Counted from the stretch's first letter, positions 1 through 7,907 are shown. The stretch is DNA of 12,060 nt from an uncultured Corynebacterium sp. (GCF_902489365.1 NZ_CABTZR010000066.1:1-12060), one strand, 5' to 3'. Numbers and translations: made by a program. Notes: generated by a model from the sequence alone, not told the origin.

Positions 1-304
1 GCCGCGCGATCAATTCGGCGTTGCCATAGGCCCGCAAAGCTTGGGCGGGGATGCTGGTGGCGTCGGCAAGCTGATCAGACCACCACGTCAACTTGTCCGC
101 GGTGCGCCCTGGCGCTTCGACGTCAATATTGGGCACCTCTGCCCCACCGACGGGTGGAAGATCCTCCGGAACGGGGGACAGCTGCCGGAACGGGGAAGGC
201 TTGTCAAGGAAGGAAAGACTCCACGCCACCAGGGAAATGATCAGAATGATGGCCAAGACAATACCGAGGCCACAGCCCCCAATCCTCCGTAGCCCCTGTG
301 TCAT
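1..304 (-). CDS. LpqU-like lytic transglycosylase, N-terminal part (runs off window)
   Basis: The first 101 residues are visible, starting at an ATG on the minus strand; the rest lies outside the window. Residues about 9-33 form one hydrophobic segment (GGCGLGIVLAIILIISLVAW), then comes a Pro-rich linker, then the start of a domain with IDVEAPGRTADKL and IPAQALRAYGNAELIAR. The APGRT...QALRAYGNAEL pattern is, from my knowledge of the family, the entry to actinobacterial lytic murein transglycosylases such as Rv1022/LpqU, which cleave peptidoglycan glycan strands outside the membrane. The catalytic glutamate is not in view. Cys11 precedes the hydrophobic segment and does not form a normal lipobox, so a membrane anchor is more likely than a lipoprotein. 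There is no Shine-Dalgarno and a -10-like hexamer lies 8 bases upstream, which suggests a leaderless start. Neighbouring mazG, mfd and tetR support the identity. Confidence 0.8.
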   Translation of the reverse strand, partial: MTQGLRRIGGCGLGIVLAIILIISLVAWSLSFLDKPSPFRQLSPVPEDLPPVGGAEVPNIDVEAPGRTADKLTWWSDQLADATSIPAQALRAYGNAELIAR

Positions 305-312
305 AAAGGTGA

Positions 313-342
313 ATACTACAGACAGTTCCACAGGCGGGTCAG
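313..342 (-). promoter_or_regulatory. Candidate leaderless promoter of the transglycosylase gene
   Basis: On the minus strand a -35-like CTGACC (337-342) is followed after 18 bases by TAGTAT (313-318), which fits the corynebacterial TANNNT -10 pattern. The ATG begins 8 bases further on and no purine-rich ribosome site precedes it. The transcript would therefore start at or beside the start codon. This is a motif match only. Confidence 0.4.
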
Positions 343-419
343 ACCGACACAGAGGGCGCCGCTTGGCGACGGAAGTAACCTAGCTAAGCAAAAATATTTC
401 GGATAATTATGTCAAAGTA

Positions 420-448
420 TTCCCATGCATAACATTGTGCGCTACACT
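420..448 (+). promoter_or_regulatory. Candidate promoter of the PorB/PorC-like gene
   Basis: TTCCCA (420-425), a 17-base spacer and TACACT (443-448) give an acceptable sigma-A type promoter. Transcription would start near 455, leaving an untranslated leader of about 70 bases before the ATG at 528. The AT-rich stretch 380-425 just upstream stands out from the GC-rich surroundings and could hold regulator sites, but I recognise no specific operator in it. Confidence 0.35.
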
Positions 449-527
449 GCACCGATGAACGGTCCGCCGCGCCTACGCCGGTCCTGCACGTTCTTTCAAC
501 GCCCTTTCTTCAATCTCAAGGAGTTCC

Positions 528-950
528 ATGTCCATCCGTCGTATCGCTGCCACCGCTGCCGCTGTTGTCACCCTGGGTGCTGTCGTGCCCGCCACCGCGT
601 CCGCCGCGTCCCTCGAGGAGTTGGGTGACTTCCTTTCCCAGGGCATCCAAAATGCTGACTGCAACAACCTCCGAAGCACCCTGACGCTGATCGATCAGAC
701 GACCGAGGGCGAGCTGCTCGGCCCGGACACCACCCGCAACCAGCTGTCGAAGAACCTCATGGCTCTGGGCAACACCGAGGAACTCGGCCCGCTGGCCCTC
801 GCCGCTGTGAAGTACTCCGGCCAGACCGCTGACCGCGCCCTCGAGTGCAAGATCGTCAAGGAAGACACCATCGCCACCGGCGGCACTGGCCTGTCCTCCA
901 CGATCGCCGACTACGCTCCCCTGCTGTCCTCCATTATCCAGAAGGGCTAG
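528..950 (+). CDS. Small secreted protein, PorB/PorC-like outer-membrane channel candidate
   Basis: This 140-residue precursor has a clear Sec signal peptide: Arg4 and Arg5, a hydrophobic core, and a probable cleavage after ATASA at residue 26. The mature protein of about 114 residues is predicted to be mainly helical and holds exactly two cysteines, Cys45 and Cys107, well placed for one disulfide. The start is firm, since AAGGAG (518-523) lies 4 bases before the ATG. Size, signal peptide and two cysteines resemble the helical channel proteins PorB and PorC of the corynebacterial mycolate outer membrane, which I recall lying near eno in C. glutamicum; the neighbourhood here is the corresponding one. 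Primary sequence in these families drifts fast, so the assignment rests on context and general features. It could instead be an unrelated secreted protein. Its TAG stop overlaps the stop of convergent mazG in one CTAG. Confidence 0.55.
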   Translation: MSIRRIAATAAAVVTLGAVVPATASAASLEELGDFLSQGIQNADCNNLRSTLTLIDQTTEGELLGPDTTRNQLSKNLMALGNTEELGPLALAAVKYSGQTADRALECKIVKEDTIATGGTGLSSTIADYAPLLSSIIQKG

Positions 951-1561
951 TACTTCTCGCGGGCCTTGCCTTCGGCCCACAGGCGCTCCTGCTCCTCTAC
1001 CCCAACGACGTCCTCCGTGCCGTCAAAAAGGTAGGGCGCGCGGGAGCGCATTTTGTTGACGAAGGACATGGCGACGTCATCGAGGCTAAAAGCCCCGCGG
1101 CGCGCCGCGATCTCGGCATGGAAAAGGACTTGTAAGAAAACATCACCAAGCTCCTTGAGTAGCTCGGCGTCAGAGGCGCGCTCCCGCACCGCTTCCGCGA
1201 ACTCCGCGGACTCTTCCTCCAGATACGGCAGCAAGCTCTCATGGGTTTGATCACGTTCCCACTCCCCGATACGCCGGGCCCGCGTCATCACCTCGCGCGC
1301 CTGCCACATCGGTTCCTCCAGGGAGGGGGCAAGGATGAGCTCCGCGTGGGCGTCGATAAGCGCACGCACCTGCGGGTGGGACGGATCTGTGCTCACCACA
1401 ACACCGTGGCCTGCCGGATCCTCACCGCACAGGAGCTGGTCGAAATTCCACCGCACCTTTACCGGTACTTCATCGGTGAAAACAACAGGTCCCTGCAGTT
1501 TTCCAACGGCCTCCAGAGGGATTAGGGTAGGCCAGCGCGGATCTAACAACAGGACAGTCAT
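947..1561 (-). CDS. mazG: MazG-family nucleoside triphosphate pyrophosphohydrolase
   Basis: The 204-residue product would hydrolyse (d)NTPs to NMP and pyrophosphate, a house-cleaning role against damaged nucleotides. The MazG fold lies at about residues 85-185, with metal-binding EExxE (Glu116, Glu117, Glu120) followed 16 residues later by ExxD (Glu137, Asp140) in the segment KELGDVFLQVLFHAEIA. Residues 1-80 (MTVLLLDPRWPTLIPLEAV...) resemble the N-terminal extension of mycobacterial MazG. Only one MazG domain is present, against two in E. coli MazG, so it is a short form. A longer open frame reaches 1681, but I chose the ATG at 1561 because MTVLLLDPR matches the mycobacterial start and a TATACT hexamer lies 8 bases upstream, implying a leaderless mRNA. 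In M. tuberculosis mazG directly adjoins mfd; here the permease and a membrane-protein gene separate them. Confidence 0.9.
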   Translation of the reverse strand: MTVLLLDPRWPTLIPLEAVGKLQGPVVFTDEVPVKVRWNFDQLLCGEDPAGHGVVVSTDPSHPQVRALIDAHAELILAPSLEEPMWQAREVMTRARRIGEWERDQTHESLLPYLEEESAEFAEAVRERASDAELLKELGDVFLQVLFHAEIAARRGAFSLDDVAMSFVNKMRSRAPYLFDGTEDVVGVEEQERLWAEGKAREKY

Positions 1562-1569
1562 AAGCAACG

Positions 1570-1575
1570 AGTATA
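1570..1575 (-). promoter_or_regulatory. Candidate -10 box of leaderless mazG promoter
   Basis: TATACT on the minus strand sits exactly 8 bases before the mazG ATG, the same spacing as in the transglycosylase gene. No Shine-Dalgarno precedes the ATG. I see no convincing -35 element, which is common for corynebacterial promoters. Confidence 0.4.
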
Positions 1576-1605
1576 GGTCCCGGGCTCCATGAGCTTTCGC
1601 CGCAG

Positions 1606-1636
1606 TTGCACAAAAGCCCGCCTTAAGGGGTATTTT
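1606..1636 (+). promoter_or_regulatory. Candidate promoter of the lysI-type permease
   Basis: TTGCAC (1606-1611) and TATTTT (1631-1636) are separated by 19 bases, and the ATG follows 6 bases later, again compatible with leaderless initiation. AAGGGG at 1625-1630 could instead act as a ribosome site, but at 12 bases from the ATG it is rather far. The promoter shares an 81-base divergent gap with mazG. Confidence 0.35.
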
Positions 1637-1642
1637 TAACCA

Positions 1643-3130
1643 ATGACCACTTCCAATCTCACCGAATCGCCGCGCACGCACTCAGTGACGCCGTGGACGC
1701 TTGTCGCGCTCATCATCGGTTCCACGGTGGGCGCGGGTATCTTCTCTCTCCCGCAAAACATCGCCTCCGTCGCCGGCCCGGGCGCCATGCTCATCGGCTG
1801 GCTCATCGCAGGCGTGGGCATGCTCTCCGTTGCCTTCGTGTTCCAAATCCTGGCCCACCGCAAACCGCACCTCGACTCCGGTGTGTATTCCTATGTCCGC
1901 GCCGGCTTGGGTGATTTCATCGGCTTTACCTCCGGTTGGGGCTACTGGCTGGGCTCCGTGATGGCGCAGGTCGGCTACGCCACCTTGTTCTTCAACACCA
2001 TTGGCCACTACGTCCCCCTCTTTGACGCCGACCACCGCTGGGTCTCTGCCATCGCGGTCTCGTTGCTGTCTTGGGGAATTTTTGCGGTGCTGGCCCGCGG
2101 TATTAAGCAGGCGGCCATCATGAACATGGTGACCTCTGTGGCCAAGATCGTGCCCATCCTGGCTTTCATCGTCATCCTTGCCTTCGTGGGGTTTAGCTGG
2201 GACAAGTTCACCCTGGATTTTTGGGGCACAGCCTCCGACAAGTCCCTCTTCGAGCAAGTACAGGGCATCATGCTCTTTACCGTGTGGGTCTTCATCGGCG
2301 TGGAAGGTGCTTCGGTCTACTCCAAGCAGGCCCGCACGCGTGCCGACGTCGGCCGCGCCACCGTCATCGGCTTCATCAGTGTCTTGGCACTGCTGGTCTC
2401 CGTGTCCACGCTGAGCTTCGGCGTCCTCACCCAGGAGGAGCTCGCAGCGCTTCCGGATAACTCGATGGCCTCCGTGCTCACCGCCGCGGTCGGTGAATGG
2501 GGCGGCGCGCTCATCTCCCTCGGCCTGTGTCTCTCCGTGCTGGGTGCCTATGTGTCCTGGCAGATGCTGTGCGCGGAGCCCATCGTCATGATGGCGGTCG
2601 ATGGTCTTCTCCCCCGCAAGATCGGCACCGTGAACATCGCCGGCGCGCCGTGGGTAGCGCAGCTGATCTCTACGCTGACGATTCAGCTCTTCGTCATCGT
2701 GTTCTTCCTCAACGAAACCTCTTATAACGCGATGGTGCAGCTGGCCACCATCATGTACCTGCTGCCCTACATCTTCTCCTCGCTGTACCTGGTGCTCTTG
2801 GCGGTGCGCGGCAAGGGGCTAACCCACCCGCATGCCGGGGTGCGCTTCGACTTGTCTGGCCCGGAGGTGAGCCGCCGTGAGAACCGCCGCCACCTCTACA
2901 TTGGCCTCGTCGCCTTCATTTACTCAGTCTGGCTCATTTACGCCGCCGACCCGGTCTACGTGCTGCTTGGCGCGCTGGCTGTGGTCCCGAGCATGATCCC
3001 TTACGTGGCTACGCGCTTGTACAAGAAGGAGCGCGTGTTCAACTCTTTTGAGTGGTTCGTGGTAGCGCTGGTAATTGTCGGCGCTGTCGCTGCGGTGTGG
3101 GGCTTGAGCACCGGGCGCCTCGTTCTCTAG
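1643..3130 (+). CDS. lysI: Basic amino acid permease, LysI/ArcD type (APC superfamily)
   Basis: This 495-residue inner-membrane transporter carries 12 to 13 hydrophobic segments. The first helix holds GSTVGAGIFSLPQNIA (residues 26-41), the substrate-binding loop typical of APC amino acid carriers. FIGVEGASVYSKQAR (217-231) is a block I associate with the basic amino acid/polyamine antiporter subgroup (ArcD, LysI). Length agrees with LysI of C. glutamicum, about 500 residues, reported to import L-lysine and to lie in the corresponding region. Likely substrate is lysine; arginine or ornithine exchange cannot be excluded from sequence, and no arginine deiminase genes are nearby to favour ArcD. 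The gene diverges from mazG. Its TAG stop overlaps that of the convergent membrane protein gene in a CTAG. Confidence 0.8.
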   Translation: MTTSNLTESPRTHSVTPWTLVALIIGSTVGAGIFSLPQNIASVAGPGAMLIGWLIAGVGMLSVAFVFQILAHRKPHLDSGVYSYVRAGLGDFIGFTSGWGYWLGSVMAQVGYATLFFNTIGHYVPLFDADHRWVSAIAVSLLSWGIFAVLARGIKQAAIMNMVTSVAKIVPILAFIVILAFVGFSWDKFTLDFWGTASDKSLFEQVQGIMLFTVWVFIGVEGASVYSKQARTRADVGRATVIGFISVLALLVSVSTLSFGVLTQEELAALPDNSMASVLTAAVGEWGGALISLGLCLSVLGAYVSWQMLCAEPIVMMAVDGLLPRKIGTVNIAGAPWVAQLISTLTIQLFVIVFFLNETSYNAMVQLATIMYLLPYIFSSLYLVLLAVRGKGLTHPHAGVRFDLSGPEVSRRENRRHLYIGLVAFIYSVWLIYAADPVYVLLGALAVVPSMIPYVATRLYKKERVFNSFEWFVVALVIVGAVAAVWGLSTGRLVL

Positions 3131-3609
3131 AACACCTCAGGTGCTGAGCGGTGCGAGAGCACCGCGTACGTGATGCAGCTTGCGAGCCACATCACGTGGC
3201 CGATGCCGCTGATAACGAGGAGGATGCCGCCGGCGATCGCGGCCGCTTCCTCGTTGCCAAACCACCACGTCGGTACGGTGGCCGGTCCGATGTCTCCGAA
3301 ATCCGGCAGGTTGGCGTTGCCCAGGATGAATCCGATGAACACCAGCCCCATCGACACCCAGGCCCATTCCAGCTTGCTCTCATAGTCACTGCGGATGAAT
3401 AGCGGGAGCAGCCCAAGCAGCACCCACACGCCCACCAGGAAAATCCCAAACATCATCAGCATGAAGGTGAGCCAACCGCCGTTCTCACCGCTGAACTTTA
3501 TGACCAGCGAGACGGGGATGCTGATCAATGCCGCGAACATCCACACCGCCACCATGACGATCCGTTGATTCGCCCGAGGATAGCCAATGCGGTTGTTCGC
3601 GGCGTCCAT
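3127..3609 (-). CDS. Four-helix membrane protein of unknown function, coupled to mfd
   Basis: The 160-residue product has four hydrophobic segments at about residues 17-40, 46-72, 80-99 and 123-152. A loop between the third and fourth holds LPDFGDIGPATVPTWWFGNE and is the most distinctive stretch. No catalytic or binding motif is recognised, and I cannot name a family. The ATG shares one base with the mfd TAA (TAATG), and an AGGAG lies 7 bases upstream within the last mfd codons, so translation is very probably coupled to mfd. It is the last gene of the tetR-mfd operon and ends on a CTAG shared with the permease gene. A role linked to Mfd is possible but unsupported; the protein may simply ride on the operon. 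Confidence 0.75.
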   Translation of the reverse strand: MDAANNRIGYPRANQRIVMVAVWMFAALISIPVSLVIKFSGENGGWLTFMLMMFGIFLVGVWVLLGLLPLFIRSDYESKLEWAWVSMGLVFIGFILGNANLPDFGDIGPATVPTWWFGNEEAAAIAGGILLVISGIGHVMWLASCITYAVLSHRSAPEVF

Positions 3610-6600
3610 TACTTCTCTCCTACGCTAACAACGTTTTTCTTAGTCTTAGCACCACTGACGTCAACGTGCTCGAGTTCAAACATCGACGCTAGGAAATCCG
3701 CCACCCATTGCAGCAGCTCAATGTCACGCAGCTTAGGGTCCGTGACATTCCGTCCTGCCTTGGGGAAGCTGAGCTGAATGGCCTTGGCCGCCGCACGATA
3801 ATTCGAGCCCGGGTAGAGACGCTTGAGGCGCACCTGCTTGGAATCCGCCAGCTCCACCGGGTGGACCTTGATGCGCGTGCCCTGCACCGTGATGTCGCTG
3901 ACCCCGGCCCGGCGGGCCTGGTGGCGCAGGCGCGCTACGGCAAGCAGGCGCTCGACCGGCTCCGGGACGGGGCCGTAGCGGTCCTGCATTTCCTCCACCA
4001 CGTGCCCCAAATCAGCGTTGTCTTTGGAGGCCGCGAGCTTGCGGTAAACCTCTAGGCGCAGGCGCTCGGAGTTGATGTAAGACTCCGGGATGTGGGCATC
4101 CACCGGCAAATCGATCCGGATTTCCTTCGGTCCTTCGTCCGTGACCACGGGGGTCTCCCCGCGCGCGAGCGCCTTGAAGGTCTCCACGGCCTCACCGACG
4201 AGGCGCACGTAGAGGTCAAAGCCCACGCCGGCGATATGGCCGGACTGCTCGGCGCCAAGGACGTTGCCCGCGCCGCGCATCTCAAGGTCCTTCATGGCCA
4301 CGGCCATGCCCGCGCCCAAATCATTGTTCTGGGCGATGGTGGCCAGACGGTCATAGGAAGTCTCCGTCAGCGTGGCGCCCTTCGGGTAGAGGAAGTAGGC
4401 ATAGCCGCGCTCGCGGGAGCGGCCCACGCGCCCGCGCAGCTGGTGCAGCTGCGATAGACCCATGTGGTGGGCGTTTTCCACGATGAGGGTATTCGCATTA
4501 GCGATATCCAGACCGGTTTCCACGATGGTGGTACACACCAGGACGTCGAATTCGCGGTCCCAGAAACCTTGCACGGTCTGCTCGAGAACGTCCTCATTCA
4601 TCTGCCCGTGCGCGACGACGATGCGCGCCTCCGGCACCAGGTCCCGCAGCTCACGGGCCTTCTTTTCGATGTCGGCGACTTTGTTGTGGATGAAGAACAC
4701 TTGGCCATCGCGCAGCAGCTCGCGGCGAATAGCCGCGGCCACCTGTTTGTCCTCATACGCGCCCACATAAGTCAGGACCGGGTGGCGGTCCTCCGGTGGT
4801 GTCAGAATCGTAGACATCTCGCGGATGCCCGCCATGGACATCTCCAGGGTTCGCGGAATCGGGGTCGCGGACATGGTGAGCACGTCCACGCTGGCCTTGA
4901 GCGCCTTGATGTGCTCCTTGTGCTCCACGCCGAATCGCTGCTCCTCATCCACCACGATGAGGCCTAAGTTCTTCCACTGCACGCCCGTCTGCAGCAGGCG
5001 GTGCGTGCCGATGACGATATCGACGGAACCATCCGCCAAACCGGCGAGAATCTCCTTGGACTCCTTGGCCGAAGTAAAGCGCGAAAGCACCTCGATATCC
5101 ACCGGGAAGCCCTGCATGCGCTCGCGGAACGTATCGGCGTGCTGTTGCGCCAGAAGGGTCGTGGGCACGAGGACCGCCACCTGCTTGCCATCCTGCACCG
5201 CCTTGAAGGCTGCGCGCACGGCCACCTCGGTCTTGCCATAGCCCACATCACCGACGACCACGCGGTCCATCGGCACCGTGGATTCCATGTCTTCCTTGAC
5301 GGCATCGATGGCCAGCATCTGGTCTTCCGTCTCGACGAAGGGGAAATTATCCTCCATCTCCGCCTGCCACGGGGTATCGGGACCAAACTGGTGGCCCGGT
5401 GCTGCCTGGCGCTTGGCATAAAGCTCCACCAGCTCACCGGCGATCTCGCGCACCGCAGCGCGCGCCTTCTTCTTAGTGTTCTTCCAGTCCGAGCCGCCCA
5501 TCTTGGACAGCGTCGGTGCCTCACCGCCGGTGTATTTGCTCAGCAAATCCAGCGAATCCATGGGCACCCACAGCTGGTCGGCCGGCTGGCCGCGCTTGGA
5601 TGCCGCATACTCCAACACTATGTACTCGCGGCGTGAGGTCTCATCACCGGACTGTACGGTGCGCTCGGCCATCTTGAGGAATTTGCCGATGCCATGGGTC
5701 TCATGCACCACGTAGTCGCCCTGCTTCAAGGCGAGAGGATCCACGCGGTTGCGGCGCTTTGCTGGGCGACGTTTAGCGCCCGCAATATCGCCTACACGGT
5801 TACCCGTGAGATCCGTTTCCGTGATGACGACCAGCGGCAACGCTTCAGCGTCCTTGAGCTTGCGCACCTTCGGGAACACCAGACCAGCATGGGACAAGGC
5901 CTGGTAGAGAGTAACCTCGCCGGGGCTCGGCTCCCAGCCAGGTGTGGCCACCTTCGTGGGGATGCCCTTTTCCGCAAAGCGCTCCACCATGCGCTTGATA
6001 GCACCCTGCGCAGGCGCGATGAAGGCGGCACGCCCGCCGGCCGTGGTGTGCGCCAGAAGCTGTGCCATCATGGCATCGATCTCTGAGATATCACCGCGCG
6101 GAGTAGGTCCGGGCTCAAAATCCAGCGGCAAGGTCTCCGATTCAGCCGCCGCAAACATCCCCGGTGGGGCAAAAGTCCACAACGGGGCCTCGATATTCCG
6201 GCACGTCGCCTCCAACGACTCATAGGAGCGATAACTCGACGCCGAGGTGTCCAAGCCCTCGGCCGCCAGCGGACCATCCGCGCCCATCGCGGCGGCTTCC
6301 CAACCGGCCGCCAAGAACTCGGCATCGGTGGATTCCAAGTCTGCAATACGGGTGCGGATTTTCTCCGGCGCCACAAGCAGCACGTGCGTGCCCGGGGTGA
6401 GGAGCTCGGGGAGGGTGACAAAGGGGGCGTCGGCAAGCACGGCCAGCACAGCCTCCATACCTTCGGCCGGGATGTGCTCCCCTACTTTGGTCAACAGCTC
6501 CGCCAGCGCCGCGTTGCCCCCAAACTTCTGCGCCAGCTCGCGGGCGCGCGCGGCTACCTCATTGGTGATCGGCAGTTCGCGGGCGGGATAGATGGCAACC

Positions 6601-7259
6601 TCGCCAACCTCAATCTCCGGGATGGCGCGCTGATCCGCCACAGAGAATTGGCGGATATCCGTAATTTCATCGCCCCAGAACTCCACACGCACCGGGTAAT
6701 CGGAGGTGGTGGGGAAAACATCGAGAATGCCGCCGCGCGTGGCGTACTCGCCGCGCTTGGCCACCATATCCACGTGCTTATAAGCGCGAAACTCCAGCTC
6801 CGACAGGATGTGTGAAAGCTCATGCTCGTCCTCTTCCTTCAGGAAGATGGGCGCGCGGCCCTCCACCTTGCTCAAGATGGGCTGGCAGTACCCGCGGGCG
6901 GAGGTCACCACGACCTGGGCTTTGCCTGCACCCACTAGGTCGAGCACACGCGCGCGCTTGCCGACGATATCCGCGGCCGGCGACAGCCTCTCATGCGGAA
7001 GCGTCTCCCATGCCGGGAAGTAGGCGACCTTATCCCCCAGCATGGCCGTCAGCTCCGCGGTGAGATCCTCCGCCTCACGCCCGGAGGCAGTCACCACCAG
7101 CACCGGCGCATGATGTGCCAGCGTTCCGATGGCCCACGGGCGTGCCTGGTCGATGCCAGTAATGTGCAATGAGGCTTCCCCCACTTGGGAGGCGAGGCCT
7201 TTAAGTTTCGGATCTGAGGCGGCTACTTTGAGAAGCCCGCCCAGCATCGGCGTTGCCAC
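3609..7259 (-). CDS. mfd: Mfd, transcription-repair coupling factor
   Basis: The 1216-residue protein removes RNA polymerase stalled at DNA damage and recruits UvrA. Residues about 40-390 are the UvrB-like region, with YFPAWETLPHERLSP at 80-94 and EYATRGGILDVFP at 171-183. The RNA polymerase-interacting domain opens at about 507-560 with DPLALKQGDYVVHETHGIGKF. The translocase follows: Walker A GDVGYGKTE (670-678), the DEEQ box at 771-774, SATPIPRTL (797-805), and QLRGRVGRSRERG (940-952) as motif VI. The C-terminal UvrA-masking domain occupies about 1060-1190. Length matches the family and nothing is missing. The start is GTG, directly after the tetR TAG; an AAGGGAG within the end of tetR sits 8 bases before it. 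The next in-frame ATG (codon 5) is a less likely start. In M. tuberculosis mfd likewise follows a tetR gene. Confidence 0.97.
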   Translation of the reverse strand: MATPMLGGLLKVAASDPKLKGLASQVGEASLHITGIDQARPWAIGTLAHHAPVLVVTASGREAEDLTAELTAMLGDKVAYFPAWETLPHERLSPAADIVGKRARVLDLVGAGKAQVVVTSARGYCQPILSKVEGRAPIFLKEEDEHELSHILSELEFRAYKHVDMVAKRGEYATRGGILDVFPTTSDYPVRVEFWGDEITDIRQFSVADQRAIPEIEVGEVAIYPARELPITNEVAARARELAQKFGGNAALAELLTKVGEHIPAEGMEAVLAVLADAPFVTLPELLTPGTHVLLVAPEKIRTRIADLESTDAEFLAAGWEAAAMGADGPLAAEGLDTSASSYRSYESLEATCRNIEAPLWTFAPPGMFAAAESETLPLDFEPGPTPRGDISEIDAMMAQLLAHTTAGGRAAFIAPAQGAIKRMVERFAEKGIPTKVATPGWEPSPGEVTLYQALSHAGLVFPKVRKLKDAEALPLVVITETDLTGNRVGDIAGAKRRPAKRRNRVDPLALKQGDYVVHETHGIGKFLKMAERTVQSGDETSRREYIVLEYAASKRGQPADQLWVPMDSLDLLSKYTGGEAPTLSKMGGSDWKNTKKKARAAVREIAGELVELYAKRQAAPGHQFGPDTPWQAEMEDNFPFVETEDQMLAIDAVKEDMESTVPMDRVVVGDVGYGKTEVAVRAAFKAVQDGKQVAVLVPTTLLAQQHADTFRERMQGFPVDIEVLSRFTSAKESKEILAGLADGSVDIVIGTHRLLQTGVQWKNLGLIVVDEEQRFGVEHKEHIKALKASVDVLTMSATPIPRTLEMSMAGIREMSTILTPPEDRHPVLTYVGAYEDKQVAAAIRRELLRDGQVFFIHNKVADIEKKARELRDLVPEARIVVAHGQMNEDVLEQTVQGFWDREFDVLVCTTIVETGLDIANANTLIVENAHHMGLSQLHQLRGRVGRSRERGYAYFLYPKGATLTETSYDRLATIAQNNDLGAGMAVAMKDLEMRGAGNVLGAEQSGHIAGVGFDLYVRLVGEAVETFKALARGETPVVTDEGPKEIRIDLPVDAHIPESYINSERLRLEVYRKLAASKDNADLGHVVEEMQDRYGPVPEPVERLLAVARLRHQARRAGVSDITVQGTRIKVHPVELADSKQVRLKRLYPGSNYRAAAKAIQLSFPKAGRNVTDPKLRDIELLQWVADFLASMFELEHVDVSGAKTKKNVVSVGEK

Positions 7260-7907
7260 CTACTTGGCTCCCTTCAACTTCGGTGCTGCTTCCATGCCGG
7301 AAAGACCATTCCAGCACAGATTAACGATGTGCGCGGCAACTGTCTCACGCGAAGGCTCGCGCTCATCCAGCCACCACTGAGCTGTGGTGGCCACCATGCC
7401 GACGAGCGCCTGACCGTAGAGCACCGCCAGCTCGGGGTCGAGCCCGCGATGTTCGAAGGCCTCACCGAGGATATGCGCAATCTGATTTACCGCCGTGTTC
7501 AACAACGTGGAAAAGCTACGCTCATCCCCTGGCTTGGAATCACGCACAAGGATCAAGAAACCATCGGTTTCCTCCTCCACGTAGGTCAGCAGCGCCACCA
7601 CGCCCTGCTCGATGCGCTCGCGCCAGGAACCCGTCTGCAGGGATTCCGTCACGACCTTCTCCAAAGCCACGAGCTCGCGGTCAATGACGACGGCGTAGAG
7701 CCCCTCCTTGCCGCCAAAATGCTCGTAGACCACCGGCTTGGACACACCGGCGCGTGCCGCGATGTCCTCCACGCTGGCGCCATCGAAACCGCGTTCCGCG
7801 AAGGCCGCACGGCCAATGGAGATCAACTGCTCACGGCGCTCACGCCCGGTCATCCTTTGTCGAACCATGCCTTCTACTGTATCTCCCCCACTGGACATGG
7901 CCCGCAC
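7260..7907 (-). CDS. TetR-family regulator at the head of the mfd operon (Rv1019-like)
   Basis: This is a DNA-binding repressor-type protein of up to 215 residues. Counting from the GTG at 7907, the N-terminal helix-turn-helix spans about residues 21-66, with SVEDIAARAGVSKPVVYEHF (45-64) as the classic TetR pattern. The remainder is the helical ligand and dimer domain, including DGFLILVRDSKPGDE, typical of this subgroup. The start is uncertain: GTG at 7907 would be leaderless, with TACTTT (7914-7919) 6 bases upstream; ATG at 7898, 7868 or 7853 are alternatives, and none has a well-spaced ribosome site. It abuts mfd with no gap, so the two are co-transcribed. Its position equals Rv1019, which I recall being described as an autoregulator co-transcribed with mfd and mazG. 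The ligand is unknown. Confidence 0.88.
   Translation of the reverse strand: MRAMSSGGDTVEGMVRQRMTGRERREQLISIGRAAFAERGFDGASVEDIAARAGVSKPVVYEHFGGKEGLYAVVIDRELVALEKVVTESLQTGSWRERIEQGVVALLTYVEEETDGFLILVRDSKPGDERSFSTLLNTAVNQIAHILGEAFEHRGLDPELAVLYGQALVGMVATTAQWWLDEREPSRETVAAHIVNLCWNGLSGMEAAPKLKGAK

Noticed and set aside
41..383. Two overlapping plus-strand open frames of 83 and 96 codons
   Set aside because: They are antisense to the transglycosylase start, have no ribosome site and give low-complexity products.
516..980. Open frame of 154 codons on the minus strand, longer than the PorB-like gene it faces
   Set aside because: It is antisense to a gene with a signal peptide and a strong ribosome site, overlaps mazG, and its Gly/Asp-rich product looks like a shadow frame.
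5001..5636. 211-codon plus-strand open frame inside mfd
   Set aside because: It is a shadow of the GC-rich mfd gene: the His/Leu/Arg-rich product has no family features and mfd is unambiguous on the other strand.
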